34,909 bases of DNA from Bigelowiella natans CCMP2755 (Eukaryota; Cercozoa; Chlorarachniophyceae): assembly GCA_000320545.1 (NCBI GenBank), contig ADNK01000882.1, positions 1 to 34,909 of the forward strand, written 5' to 3'. The position numbers and the translations under genes are program-made. The notes under the pieces are model-generated. The model did no database searches and had not been told where the DNA came from. It saw nothing but the letters and a program-made list of their open reading frames with translations. This document shows positions 1 through 10,937 of this stretch, one piece after another (position 1 is the first letter of the stretch; each line of letters starts with the position of its first letter).

Positions 1-107
1 ATTCAAGAAACAGCAGCAATTACCAATTCGTCAACGGCAATAAGACTAGCCTTTTGGCACATGCATATATATCTACACGCACACATAAACAAACACATAC
101 ACACACA

Positions 108-144
<37 letters not shown>

Positions 145-255
145 GAGAATTCTCTCTCTCTCATATTCAATGATAGTCTCTTCGTTCAGCTACCACCACT
201 ACCTTCAAGGTGAAGTGCACCTAGTCGGTCCATCCCATCATCAATGTCGATAATG

Positions 256-289
<34 letters not shown>

Positions 290-1047
290 AGAGGAAGAGG
301 AGGAAGAGGAGGAGGAAGAGGAGGAAGAGGAAGAGGAGTTTATGATCGAAAAGAATGGATCAAAAAAAGATGGTTGGATTATGAAGCGGTTACAGCGCTT
401 TTATGATTCTAATGTGCTCCTTCTGTCGCTACTTCCGTTGGTTATTGCTGCATGCTTTCGCTCATCGTCGTGTCATCCCCCATCCTCTCTCTTCCCCTCC
501 TCTTCTTGCCCACCAATCCGCATATTGTTGTCATAGTGGTGGTAGAAGTAGCAGCAGTGTAGTAGTAGTATTATTAGCAGCCAGGCTGCTGCTCACAAAT
601 TCTACGATTCTCTTCTTTCCTCATGCGTTTCCTTCGGTAGTCGTTGTCGTCGTTATCATCATCATCATCATCATGGTGCTTGACTCTCTTCTCCTCTGCC
701 CTCTCTTTCCTCCTCCTCCTTTTCTTCTTCATCATCATCATCTTCTTCTCCTTCTTCTTCTTCTTCTTCTTCTCGCTGCTGCTAGTTATCAATAGCCAAC
801 CGGATGCCCATTCTCCATATCGACTTCCACGAAATGCTCTTGTCCTGCAGTAGGTAGATAGGTAGTAGCACCGATGTTTCGCGTGTGTGATTTGGATTTG
901 CGGCGTCGCTATCGGGCACGTCGCGGTTAGACATCGGAGCAGGAGCAGTGATTGCAGGCTCGCATGTGTTGGGACGAAAAGGAAAAGGGCAGGAAAGATG
1001 CTAATACGGAGCTGAGTCTGGATGAGACGCACTTTTATTACCACAAC

Positions 1048-1085
<38 letters not shown>

Positions 1086-1632
1086 GATACACACTCGCTC
1101 ACAACAACATACCAATGTAGTCCGCCGCCCACATATTCAGAATGGGGGGGTTGCGAGGATAATACGACAGCCAAGGCATGCTAGGAGAAAGGGGGGAGGA
1201 GGCAGCAACACGACAAGGACGACGATGACGACGAGTCAGGTGCTGCTTTCAAATCAATATATAATACACTTATATTTCTCTCCCAGTGATGAGAGCTATC
1301 GAGGAATAGTTCTGCATATCATATAGGTTTCACGTCGCCCGTTTGGGGCGAAAACCAGGATTGGAGTCAATATCTGTTGTTGTTGTTGTTGTTGTTGTTG
1401 TTGTCGTGGTGAGTATCTACTTACCCCTTTTGCTGCTGATATTTCGTGGTGAACTCCACCTCCTTCATCACATCCCTGAGATGAAACACACAGTCGTCAT
1501 CACGACCACAAGGGACTTTCCGCACTGCTGCTACTCACGGTGCATTCTCATCGTTCTTTGGTAGTTAGAGTGGTGGAACAACTGCGCTGCTGCGTGCTGT
1601 GTACGCATACCGTGGATGTTTTCACAAACACA

Positions 1633-1673
<41 letters not shown>

Positions 1674-2066
1674 CCATGCACCTTGGCGGGAAACATATGT
1701 TTGTATCATATGCATGTTTGTGCGTGCGTGTGTGCGTGTGTGTGGGGTGGGTGGGTGGGTGTCCTTATTGCTCAGTACTTGTAGAATTGTGTCTTCTTCA
1801 CGTCCTCCATGTACTTCTCGTCGTTCTTTGTTTGTTTATTTGTTGGTAGGTTTGTTGTATAAATCAATGGTCAACCAATCCATCGATCAGCGCAGTCATC
1901 CGTCCACGCCGAAACAAAGATATATCAAATTCATAAACAGCAATAGCGGGGCAAGATTAGCTTCATGTCGAAGAAGAAGAAGAAGAAGAAGAAGAAGAAG
2001 AAGAGGGTGAGGTCGCCGGACTTTCCACAAAAACGTATTTGGCGGTCTATTCCCCCCTCTCCGTCC

Positions 2067-2100
<34 letters not shown>

Positions 2101-2797
2101 TATGTGAATGGCATCATGTGTTGTGGCGTCATCGTATATATAAACTCTGCAAAGAAGTGATAGTTTTGCTTTTCATCTTCTTCTTCTTCGTCTCTATGAA
2201 AGCAGCAGCTGCAAAGGCACTCGTAGAGCAATCCAATAGCCAACACTCTTCTCTTCCGCCCCCCCCCACCTTCGGCGCAAGGATGATGATGTTTTTCTTC
2301 GCAACCATCGTCACTTTATCGATCTATGCAGAGCACAAAGAGAAGAAGAAGAAGAAGAAGAAGAAGAAGAAGAAGAAGCAGCAAAAGGAGGCAGATCACA
2401 TCGCAGCAGTAATAACAGTAGTAGTAGTAGTAGTAGTAGTAGTATCCTTCGCTCTGAATTCTAATGTATAGCTTTTGATTAGGTCTTCTCCTCGCAACTA
2501 CATGCTGGACGCTCAACTCACAAGAGACTGCTCTGTGAATCATATGAAAGCGCTATGATGACGATGAGGACGACACATTGGGCACATCACCACCACCACC
2601 AGCACCACCACCAGCAGCGTCCGCCCCATCACCACCTTGACTTTTGAGCCTCGCTTGCAGATGTGGAACGAATGTGTCGTGTACGTGTTGATCATCGATC
2701 TGATGAGACAACAAGAGATAATCTCGCTCTCATCCAATGCCGATATCATTCATCTGGCAGCACTCACCATCCATTCAAGTGCTACTACTTCTACTAT

Positions 2798-2829
<32 letters not shown>

Positions 2830-2854
2830 ACTCTTTACTCAAGCTGCTGCTATG

Positions 2855-2889
<35 letters not shown>

Positions 2890-3137
2890 GCAATACCTTC
2901 CCATGGAGGGGATGACTCCATTGTACGCCTATAAGTACGAAATGGCAGTAAGAAGCAGTTGGGCAGATGACGGGTCAAGAGTATGCGGCAGATGGGAGGG
3001 CAATGTGAATGGTTAAGTTGTGTAGGAAGCAGAAGCAAGTAAACACGTTTCTCAGACTACTTATTCAGGACTCCCAGCGACTCCATATCTCGCACTATCA
3101 TCACTTCAAGAAAGAGTGACGCACTCTCTCCCCCCCC

Positions 3138-3168
<31 letters not shown>

Positions 3169-3607
3169 CCACTCTCAACGTCGCCGTCGTCATTACCCCG
3201 TGCTCTGTGCCATCATCATAGTAGTACTCAAGATCATGAGGGTACAAATTCCTAAACTTTGCCCCCATTGGAATCTGTAGGGGTATGCAGCAGTAATTAA
3301 TCACTCTTGAAAATAGAGGGGGGGAGGGGGGAGAGCGGAAAGGGCTCTGTCCCGCCGCGGCAAGGACGAAAGCATACGGATATGCTGTTTTCGCTCTTCT
3401 TTTTATGCAACTGGCAACTTCATCGCATGGACTCAGCGATGGCATGGGGGGAGAGTAATAATAAAGGAAACATGAGAATCGATCTTGGTGCTCGCATATT
3501 GTTGTGTCCATCATCATGATCCGAGAAAGGCACGGCAGCACCTCACGACTTGGCCGTGGAAACGAGGATATGTAATTCACCTGATATTGCACATACACAC
3601 CCAGTCT

Positions 3608-3676
<69 letters not shown>

Positions 3677-4067
3677 CGATATATGCATGTATATCAGTGT
3701 TTGCTGTTCGGTCGTATGAGCAGTGCTGTTGAAAGGATATTGATCCTGGTTACTGACAGGATGTGGAAAGTAGCTTCCTCCAAGTGCCTCCAGGGCTGAC
3801 TTCTGCGAGACGACAAAAACAAACACATATATACATATAAACATATACACTCATACACACACGCACACACATTAACTATATCCGCAATGTTTAATATACG
3901 TGTGTACGTGTGCTTGATGAGCAGGTTTTTGGTATTGGCATGATGATAAGAGTTGAGAAATGATAAGAGAATTGAGAAAGAAGAAGGGGCCACCTCAGCT
4001 GCAACGGATGATGATTTAGGGGGAGTTCCAATATGAACCTTTGATGCCGAATGACATGCGTAAGTAC

Positions 4068-4108
<41 letters not shown>

Positions 4109-4250
4109 GTACATATGTTTGTGTTTGTGTGGTATGTGTTGAAAACCTCATTCTCGCTTGCCTCGATCACAACGGTATGTTTCCTTTTCAGAGCAGCACA
4201 CAAGTATGGCGTATCGTTTATAACCACAATGTCTATTATGCCTAGATTAA
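1..4250. repeat. Microsatellite-dense region without a supportable gene
   Basis: About 4.2 kb packed with simple repeats: AG near 110-140, CAA near 258-289, GAGGAA-type purine runs 290-336, CAT 655-674, TTC near 745-775, AC 1050-1080, GTT 1376-1403, AC 1627-1672, AAG 1969-2003, GT 2067-2092, AAG 2341-2380, AGT 2419-2442, CTA 2795-2828 and 2855-2889, CT 3142-3168, AC then AT 3608-3673, and CT 4071-4106. The open frames that cross it translate to homopolymers or dipeptide runs and look artefactual. I see no conserved domain, no convincing exon and no RNA gene here. Confidence 0.85.
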
Positions 4251-4260
4251 GCATGCATAA

Positions 4261-5006
4261 TTACTTGAGGAGTTCTCCGGAGGTTTTGTCTGACATTTCT
4301 ATCTCGTGGCCAATGAACGAATCCAAGTTTATCGCCTTTTGATGTACTGTAGTTCAGACATTTTTCATAGATATAGTACAGATGTAGGTGTGGCTATTAC
4401 TGACCCGGTGCGAAGAAATATCGTTGATAAGAATCTAAAATGTGAATCGTAATAATTATTAATGACAATGATTATGATGATACCGATGATGATGATGATA
4501 ATGCAGCAAAAGCAGGTCTAATGTATTTCTATAATGATCGTTCGCAATTATATAATTTGACCCTTTTCGCTGTCCCAGGCTCAATCCAGAATACTTGCAC
4601 CTTCGTTGCAGAAACACACAAAAAAATAAAACCTTTAAGAGCAGTGTTAAGTGCTGCGTTTGGAACAGGAAGTGGACGACCGGATTCTCGCCATGGTTGA
4701 TGATCAAAACCTGATACGAAAAATAATCACAATCCGGGAGTTGTTTACCATGCCCCCACACCTAGGAAGTTTGAATACCTTCGCTGGCACTGGATCAGTC
4801 CCCCCCTCGCTTACACCCGTCTCGTCAATTTTGCACTCTCCTTCTTCGGAGTCGCCGCTGCATTGCTGTTGCGCGTCTACCAAGAAAGAGCTACTACCTC
4901 CGGAGCATCCACCCATAATGCTGGGATTGGGAAAGAGGAGGAAGAGGAACAAGGGCAGGCTTCGTGTCATAGCCGCCATCGCGAGCCGCAGTCCTGAGCT
5001 TTGCAT
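4261..5006 (-). CDS. Possible small multi-exon gene for a secretory-pathway protein (tentative)
   Basis: On the minus strand a frame from ATG 5006 (or 4979) opens with a signal-peptide-like stretch (MAAMTRSLPLFLFLLFP), then a Ser/Gly/Cys-rich and acidic segment. A good donor (AAG/GTATTC) lies after 4779, and an acceptor at 4711 leads in phase 0 into 4710-4633, which reads VLIINHGENPVVHFLF. A plausible last exon at 4335-4261 ends DKTSGELLK and stop. The exons between 4633 and 4335 are not resolved, and no membrane segment was found there. A signal peptide, acidic linker and beta-sheet-like segment recall translocon-associated (TRAP) subunits, but this is only a weak impression. The opposite strand is also open across 4651-5013, so strand assignment is uncertain. 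Confidence 0.33.
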
Positions 5007-5473
5007 CCGATAAAATAGTTTTCCGAGCGACAATCTTAAAACGAAGACGCAATGATGATTTTGCCTTCGTTTAGCACTTTTCACAGCCTTTGTTGGACGT
5101 TGTTGGGAGAGGACAGCTCAGCGTCAGGGACCATGCCGTTATGCCTTCGAGCGACAACCTCTCAAAAAGTTGCTAATTTTTTCGGGCGGGGAGATACTGC
5201 GGGTACCCTACAAAATTACAAAGTCAGTTGGCGTGATCTGTGGATATCCCAGTCGGAAAAACTTTTGTACGACCAGAAAGCGAAGTTATCTTCCAGACAC
5301 AGAATCGTAATTGGATATTTCTCCGTGAGGAGGAATCCCTGAATTCTTGCGGTAGCGACTACATTCTTCATTCGAATCTGCAAGTTTTCATGCTATGACG
5401 TACGAAGTCATTTCAGTAGTAATGTCTGACAGGCTCTGCCCTGCCGAACAGAACCGACAGGAAGCTTGTCACC

Positions 5474-7079
5474 ATGCTCACCCTAATCCTCTCCCTCTTC
5501 CTCGTCAACAATAGCATCTTCGCGAGAGCCGATGGCCTCAGGGAGGTGGACCATCATAATATTCTTTTCTGTTCCAAATAGTCAGGCCTCATGAAAAATC
5601 ATCGTCAGGTGACTCGATCCGCCTCGGATGCAATCTGCGACCCCGTGAAGCAACACTCGGGCTACTTCGATCTCACCACAGGGGATAAACATTACTTCTA
5701 CTGGTTAAAAAGATTCATCTATCCCTATATTTCGATCATCGATCAACAGAGAGTCATCAAATTTAGGTTTTTTGAATCAAGAAGCAATCCCGCCACTGAC
5801 CCTGTTGTGCTTTGGATGACCGGAGGGCCTGGTTGTTCGAGCGAAGTGGCACTCTTCGGCGAGAACGGTCCTTGCAGTGTAAATGAAGACGGCACCGATA
5901 CTATCAGCAATGAGTATTCCTGGAACAACAATGCGAGCGTTCTTTACATCGACCAACCAGGTATGAAGGCAAATATAAACCTTACTTTCTGATTTGAATA
6001 TTGCATCACGTAGCATAAAGTTAATGATAGATTATTATCGATGAATGTTAGCCGGTACTGGATTCTCCTATGGAAAAGGTATGGACCATGATGAGAAGGG
6101 TGTCGCTGCGGACATGTATGACTTCCTTCAGCAGTTCTTCAAGGCTCACCCAGAGTACGCGAAGTTAGACTTCTACACCGTCGGGGAATCATATGCGGGT
6201 CACTACGTACCGGCAGTGACACATAAAATTTGGGAAAATAATGAAAAGCTTCCTTCTGGGTCCATCCACATCAACCTGAAAGGCACTTCCGTCGGTAATG
6301 GGCTCACCGATCCAGAAATCCAATACAAGGTAGCTTGACTTTAAATTTGCTACCAAATCTTCTTTCATTTTTATTTTTGTTTTTCTCAGTATTATGCGGA
6401 TATGGCAATTAGTACCAACGACCACAAACCTGCTGTATCAAATGCTACTCATGCACTCATGAAAGCTGCTACACCAGCCTGCATCTTGGCGATTAAGGGT
6501 TGCAATAGCAAGATTCCGGGATCTTGCCTAACAGCTACTGAACTTTGCAATGCGGGATTACTTATTCCCTACACTGCTTCTGGGATGAATCCTTATGATA
6601 TGCGTGTCAAGTGTCAGAAGCCGCCACTATGCTACGACTTTAGCAATGTTGGAGTTTACCTTGGCCGCCCCGAAGTGCAGAAAGCGCTCGGTGTTGAGGG
6701 AAAGAAGTGGTCGGATTGTAATAGAGCTGTTGCAATGGCTTTTGAATTGGCTGGGGACTGGATGCACAACTACCAAACCATGATCCCAGATCAACTTAAC
6801 AACGGGATTCGAGTTCTAATCTATGCAGGGGATCAAGATTACATTTGCAACTGGCTTGGAAACCGTGCGTGGACTGAGGCTCTTGAATGGCCTCATAAGA
6901 GCGACTTTAATGCTCAAACCGCGGCAGAGTGGAAAGTCGAAGGGAAGGCAGCGGGAGAACTTAAGACCTCGAACGGATTCTCTTTCCTGCGTGTCTATGA
7001 TGCTGGTCACATGGTTCCGAGGGATCAACCCGCGCATGCCTTGGCAATGATTAACGCCTTTATCTCCGGTAAGATTTGA
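5474..7079 (+). CDS. Serine carboxypeptidase (peptidase family S10), vacuolar/lysosomal type
   Basis: Family S10 enzymes remove C-terminal residues from peptides, usually in the vacuole or lysosome. Four exons fit: 5474-5545, 5582-5960, 6052-6329 and 6390-7079, giving 472 residues, normal for the family. The ATG at 5474 starts a signal peptide ([17 protein letters not shown]). GGPGCSS forms the oxyanion region. The catalytic serine is S197 in [10 protein letters not shown], the aspartate about D393 in AGDQD, and the histidine about H450 in [11 protein letters not shown]. The YICNWLGN context resembles carboxypeptidase Y. All exons join in phase: intron 2 splits the alanine codon of [11 protein letters not shown]. 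Intron 1 would be only 36 nt and carries an in-frame TAG, so the N-terminal join is the least certain part. A broken copy of part of exon 4 lies about 260 bp downstream. Confidence 0.93.
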
Positions 7080-8138
7080 GTATGGTCTGGTAATGTCTAA
7101 ATTTGCTGTCGTTGGTATTGCATGTACATATATATACTTCCTTGACAAGCTGATACGATTGCTGTGAGGCCATCTCGACGAAGATAAACAACACGATACC
7201 TGCATGTTCTCAACAGCTTTTTATGATGAGTACAGAGCGCGCATTTATTAAATGAAAGCACAATTCGGCACGTTGTGGCAGCATCGTGCAAGGCATCGCG
7301 GCGACACACAATGCAGACCATCTACCCATGGCACAGGATTCGAGTTCTAATCTATGCAGGGGATCAAGATTACGCTTTGCAACTGGCTTGGAACCCGTGC
7401 GTGAACTGAGGCGCTTTTATGAATGGCCTCATAAGAGTCGCGAATCATGTGCGCTGTGCGATGTGATCTTGATGCATGCATGTGCTCGCAGCAGCTGCAC
7501 AGCCGTAGCTAGATGGCTACACATGTTGTTGTAGTTGTTGCGTCTGGTTGTGTGTGCACCACACGTACGTACTAGCGTAGCGGCAGAGGGGCGCCAGACG
7601 CATCCATCACATTGCGGCATCGTGACTTCTACCGTGGACATTGTGATGAGCCATCGCTAGGCCTACGATGCCGCCGGCCGGCCAGCCGCGATATGCATAT
7701 GTCATTACATAACATGATGAATCGATACATGCGGCGTCGTGCATTTATATAGCACGTGGCTGGCTATTCCTAGCCGGGATACAATTATAGTGGCTCTCCT
7801 ATGTACCACAAACCATGACAAGATCACCGACAACGAAGTAGAGTGGCATCCTGGGTTCGTATGCCCAATCTACATAATTGAAATCTAGCTGCCGACTTGA
7901 GCAGAACTTCCTGTACCAGCGTTCCTGTCCTACGTCAGCGATATATGGCATGACGTGAACTATACGGGTGTTCCCTGCTTATTGAAACGTATTGATTCAG
8001 AATAGGAAAATTAAATTTCATTAAGGTACTGCCACCTTTGCTCCTCCGCTTTCCGTCATCTCCCGTTCTACTTATTCATAGATTCACGAAAATTTAGTCG
8101 CGGAATGGTTGAAAATTCACTGCAAATTGATCATGTTT
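7080..8138. other. Gap between convergent genes; carries a gene scrap
   Basis: Between the carboxypeptidase stop and the 3' end of the minus-strand COPI-associated gene. No intact ORF with family features. From about 7540 to 7760 the sequence is rich in self-complementary words (ACGTACGTAC, CCGGCCGGCC, ATGCATATG). The carboxypeptidase fragment at 7336-7437 lies inside it. No RNA gene recognised. Confidence 0.7.
7336..7437 (+). pseudogene. Decayed fragment of carboxypeptidase exon 4
   Basis: This segment matches 6805-6901 of the carboxypeptidase almost base for base, from the block coding [12 protein letters not shown] (aspartate loop) through the block coding EWPHKS. Small insertions (for example around 7374 and 7418) and substitutions break the frame. 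It has no start, no partner exons and no flanking similarity on either side, so it is a roughly 100-bp scrap and not a second gene. It keeps the same orientation as its source. Confidence 0.88.
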
Positions 8139-8381
8139 TTAACCTGTAACGGAACTGGAACGGCAAACCGAAATTATGTATAGACATCCAACACCCATCA
8201 TGTACCTGTCCCAATGTTTCTAGTTTATCAAAGATGAACCCAAATATAAGAGATTCACTTACGCTCCAACAGCGAAGCTGAGGAATGTCGACTTTGCTAT
8301 GCTCAAGCTGCCAACGTAGACATAGAAAACTCCACGCCCTCCCAATGTCGTCATGAATCTGATTTCATCCAAAATCTTTTG

Positions 8382-8422
<41 letters not shown>

Positions 8423-9160
8423 ATATTAGGTGCACACATATATGCTCTCAGAAAGTACATGCATTCGAGCACAGTCAGAAGAAACAATGTAATGATATGT
8501 AGGTGCACAAAATACACACGTTAGTAAATAAATATAGGAGGAATCTACATTTTGTGCACAAATACTACAAAAAAAAATGTGCTAGAGTTACACACTGACT
8601 ATCAATAGTGTCGAGAAATATCTTTGTCATTCCAGTCTAGTAAAATTCAAGTTCGATCAAACCTTGCCCATCGTTCGAGGAAAGAGAGGGGTAGACATTG
8701 GTTCTGCATCTCTATCAAAGCAATAGCTATCTGCGATGCAAAGCAAAAAAACAACATGACTTTCTGCAGTTGATGGAGCGTGTCTTTAAAGTTTTGCACA
8801 TTTACCCCAAATAAGAAGGTGTAAGCTTCGACGACAAAGCCAAGAGGATTTAGAATGTTCATCATGCCTACAAGGGAAGTGAATTCAGGTCAAGGTGCCC
8901 ATTGTCTAAGACTTTTACATGTCATATCTTCTAACCAAGAAAGGAGGCGCCTGCAGTAAGGACGCCACCAATAAAACCAAGGCAGCCCAGCCCCTGATAC
9001 ACAATTACAATCTTTTAATTGATTTTTCAATGAAATATTTTGCCTTGTGATCTGAAAATGTTGGTTCTATTTGCCGCACACCCGTTCCATGTTTTTCACT
9101 TGGTTGCCTAGCTTAGAGGCCTCCTTGCTGGCTTTCTTCATGGCCGCATCACCGACATTT
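8139..9160 (-). CDS. COPI-associated protein-like multi-spanning membrane protein (5' end missing)
   Basis: Six minus-strand exons can be chained: 9160-9082, 8993-8936, 8867-8806, 8730-8668, 8375-8263 and 8205-8139 (stop TAA). They give about 146 residues plus an unidentified N-terminal exon. The first visible exon is lysine-rich and soluble (NVGDAAMKKASKEASKLGNQ). Hydrophobic segments follow: GLGCLGFIGGVLTAGASFLG, then FVVEAYTFLFGIAIALIEM, then GGRGVFYVYVGSL and AYMMGVGCLYIIS. The order and the GRGxFY..VGSL signature fit the small four-span COPI-associated family (PF08507) of Golgi/ER membranes. One join, ERW/ILDEIRF, is in phase only if the 8667-8376 intron uses a GC donor (TGG/GCAAGG). Nearby AG/GTTTGA would shift the frame. 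The start codon may lie upstream, around 9.4-9.7 kb. Confidence 0.65.
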
Positions 9161-10162
9161 CTGTAATATCATTTACACGGGAGATCTCAAATACAAACTT
9201 GATTGCTCGAAAAAAGTTTAGGGTGGCTTTCTGGAGACGCAGCAAAAAAATCCATATCCTCGCCGACTATTCGAGGTCTCCGAAATTTAGACAACGGGAG
9301 TTACCAAAAGATGGGCACACAAGCGTGCTTGGCGCGCACGATTAGATCACACGTAAAATGTACAAATGCATGCAAATGCGTGCATGCAAGATAAAAGATT
9401 CGGAATGTTCATTTCAGAGAGTTTACTTCGCAATTGCCCCTAGCAGCGCATCCGAAACCTACCATCATAGCATTAGGACTATCCATCTAACTTGCAAGCA
9501 ATATTCTCCGCTCCACAGGTAAGATTTAACAACTCTCACTACGGGCGCTACCATTCCCATTCCCATCCCCATCCCCATCCCTATTTTCGTCGTCCGCACC
9601 GCATCCTCTTCCTCGTTTGGCATGGGAACTGGCTCTCTTTCGAATGTTGCTGCGATCAATCGATTTGCCTCCTGCTCTTTCTGCTCGGTTTAGAGCTTTC
9701 CCGCACAAATTATTGGGAAAAATGAAGGCGATTTTCCCGTATTTATTGCCTCCGAGCACTGCTCCCAGATGAGCAAAGACATGTTGGCGGGTCAAATTCG
9801 CCTCAAGAATTCGAACTGCACGCGCACGCGAAGAAGATCAACTGTGCCCGTTTGGCATGTCGTACAAATTAAAAGCACAGCATTCAGAATTTTTCCATTT
9901 CATGCCGAATTAGAAGTTGCGAAGCTCTCTCAACGTAAAAATAGCATGCGTTTTCACCAATAGCATCAATTCAGACCGAGGATATTAGGGATTTACATAT
10001 AAGGTTGACGTATGTTCTATATTATTTATATTTAAAAAATAAAATAGTTGTCGTAGGTATAAAACGATCCTCTCCTTGAAAGAATGGTGCATAGCAGTAA
10101 TACAAAATAAAAAGCCAGGTCTGTCTGGTGGTCGTGTCCCCCCACTTATCCTCGAAGTCGCG
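9161..10162. other. Gap, possibly holding the first exon of the COPI-associated gene
   Basis: About 1 kb between divergent genes. It contains a short degenerate hexamer tandem (CATTCC/CATCCC) near 9551-9582 and a TGCATGCAAATGCGTGCATGC palindromic cluster near 9365-9388. The missing first exon of the minus-strand gene and both promoters should be here, but I could not choose an ATG exon ending in the required phase 2. Confidence 0.5.
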
Positions 10163-10937
10163 ATGAGCAAGGTGATATGATTGCGCCCGATGAATGGAAT
10201 CTATTTTTTTGGTTATTGTAATACAGCTGTGTCATTTCTTTATTTTGAACTTAAATCATCCATACATTGCTTCAAAGGCAATCGAGCAATTCTTCAAGAA
10301 GGCGGGTGATTTCTACATGAAGCACATGAGCCGTAGTGGACACCTCAAGGAATATCTCCCTGGGGGTGACAAGCCAGCCGAGAATTTCAGATTTCCAGCT
10401 CCAGGGTGCGTGATAATTTGCACTTACACGAGCATATCTCATATGGCATTTGTACTTAGGTCTGGCCCAGAGCCAAGTATTCCAACTGGTCTCAAGCAGC
10501 ACAAATACGATACTGCTTACTACCGCAGAGAAACTATTGCTACTGGAAAACCCATGAAGCCAAACGTTCCACGTGAGTTGTTGTGCTCTTCTGACTAATG
10601 AAACGAATTTTGAACATAATTCAAAAAATACGTAGTGGTCGCGGCTGTCGATGCGAAGCTACTACCGGCACAAGAAACTGGACTTCCAGATTATTTAAGA
10701 GTCATGCCAATGCATTTGGATAAGCCAAAATGGTGGACCAATGCCGAGCTGCAAGAATCTTACTTGAAGAAGGTTCCCAATAAAAGATTGAATTTAGAAC
10801 TCTATACGATTTTGAATTTATGTAATGTTTATTTATCGAATTTTCAGTGCGATGAAATTGGTGTCTACACTGCTGGAATAAGTAACTGGGGAAATTATAC
10901 ATACACTCCATACGGAGTTTACGAAGATGACGAATGA
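10163..10937 (+). CDS. Small five-exon protein resembling mitochondrial complex I subunit NDUFA7 (B14.5a)
   Basis: Exons 10163-10171, 10278-10405, 10460-10572, 10636-10772 and 10848-10937 give 158 residues, all phases consistent. The first coding exon is only nine bases (Met-Ser-Lys) before a GTGATA donor, leading to MSKAIEQFFKKAGDFYMKH. The middle segment, PSIPTGLKQHKYDTAYYRRE, has the spacing of the NDUFA7 core (PxxPxG, then HK....YY.RR). NDUFA7 is a matrix-side accessory subunit of NADH:ubiquinone oxidoreductase. The protein is longer than animal NDUFA7 and has a Tyr/Trp-rich tail (GISNWGNYTYTPYGVY, then acidic). Several introns are multiples of three and free of stops, so unspliced frames run through them. 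The gene is well supported; the family name is a moderate guess. Confidence 0.6.

Noticed and set aside
403-795. Long open frame with hydrophobic repeats
   Set aside because: Its translation is mostly runs of V, I, L and H produced by CAT, TTC and GTT repeats; it has no conserved segment or splice support.
574-1092. 172-codon minus-strand frame rich in K, E and D
   Set aside because: The charge runs come from GAA/GAT microsatellites and the frame is repeat-driven throughout.
3101-3850. 249-codon minus-strand frame
   Set aside because: It contains an (IY)n tract from an AT repeat and an (RE)n tract from a CT repeat; the remaining part has no recognisable domain and no partner exons.
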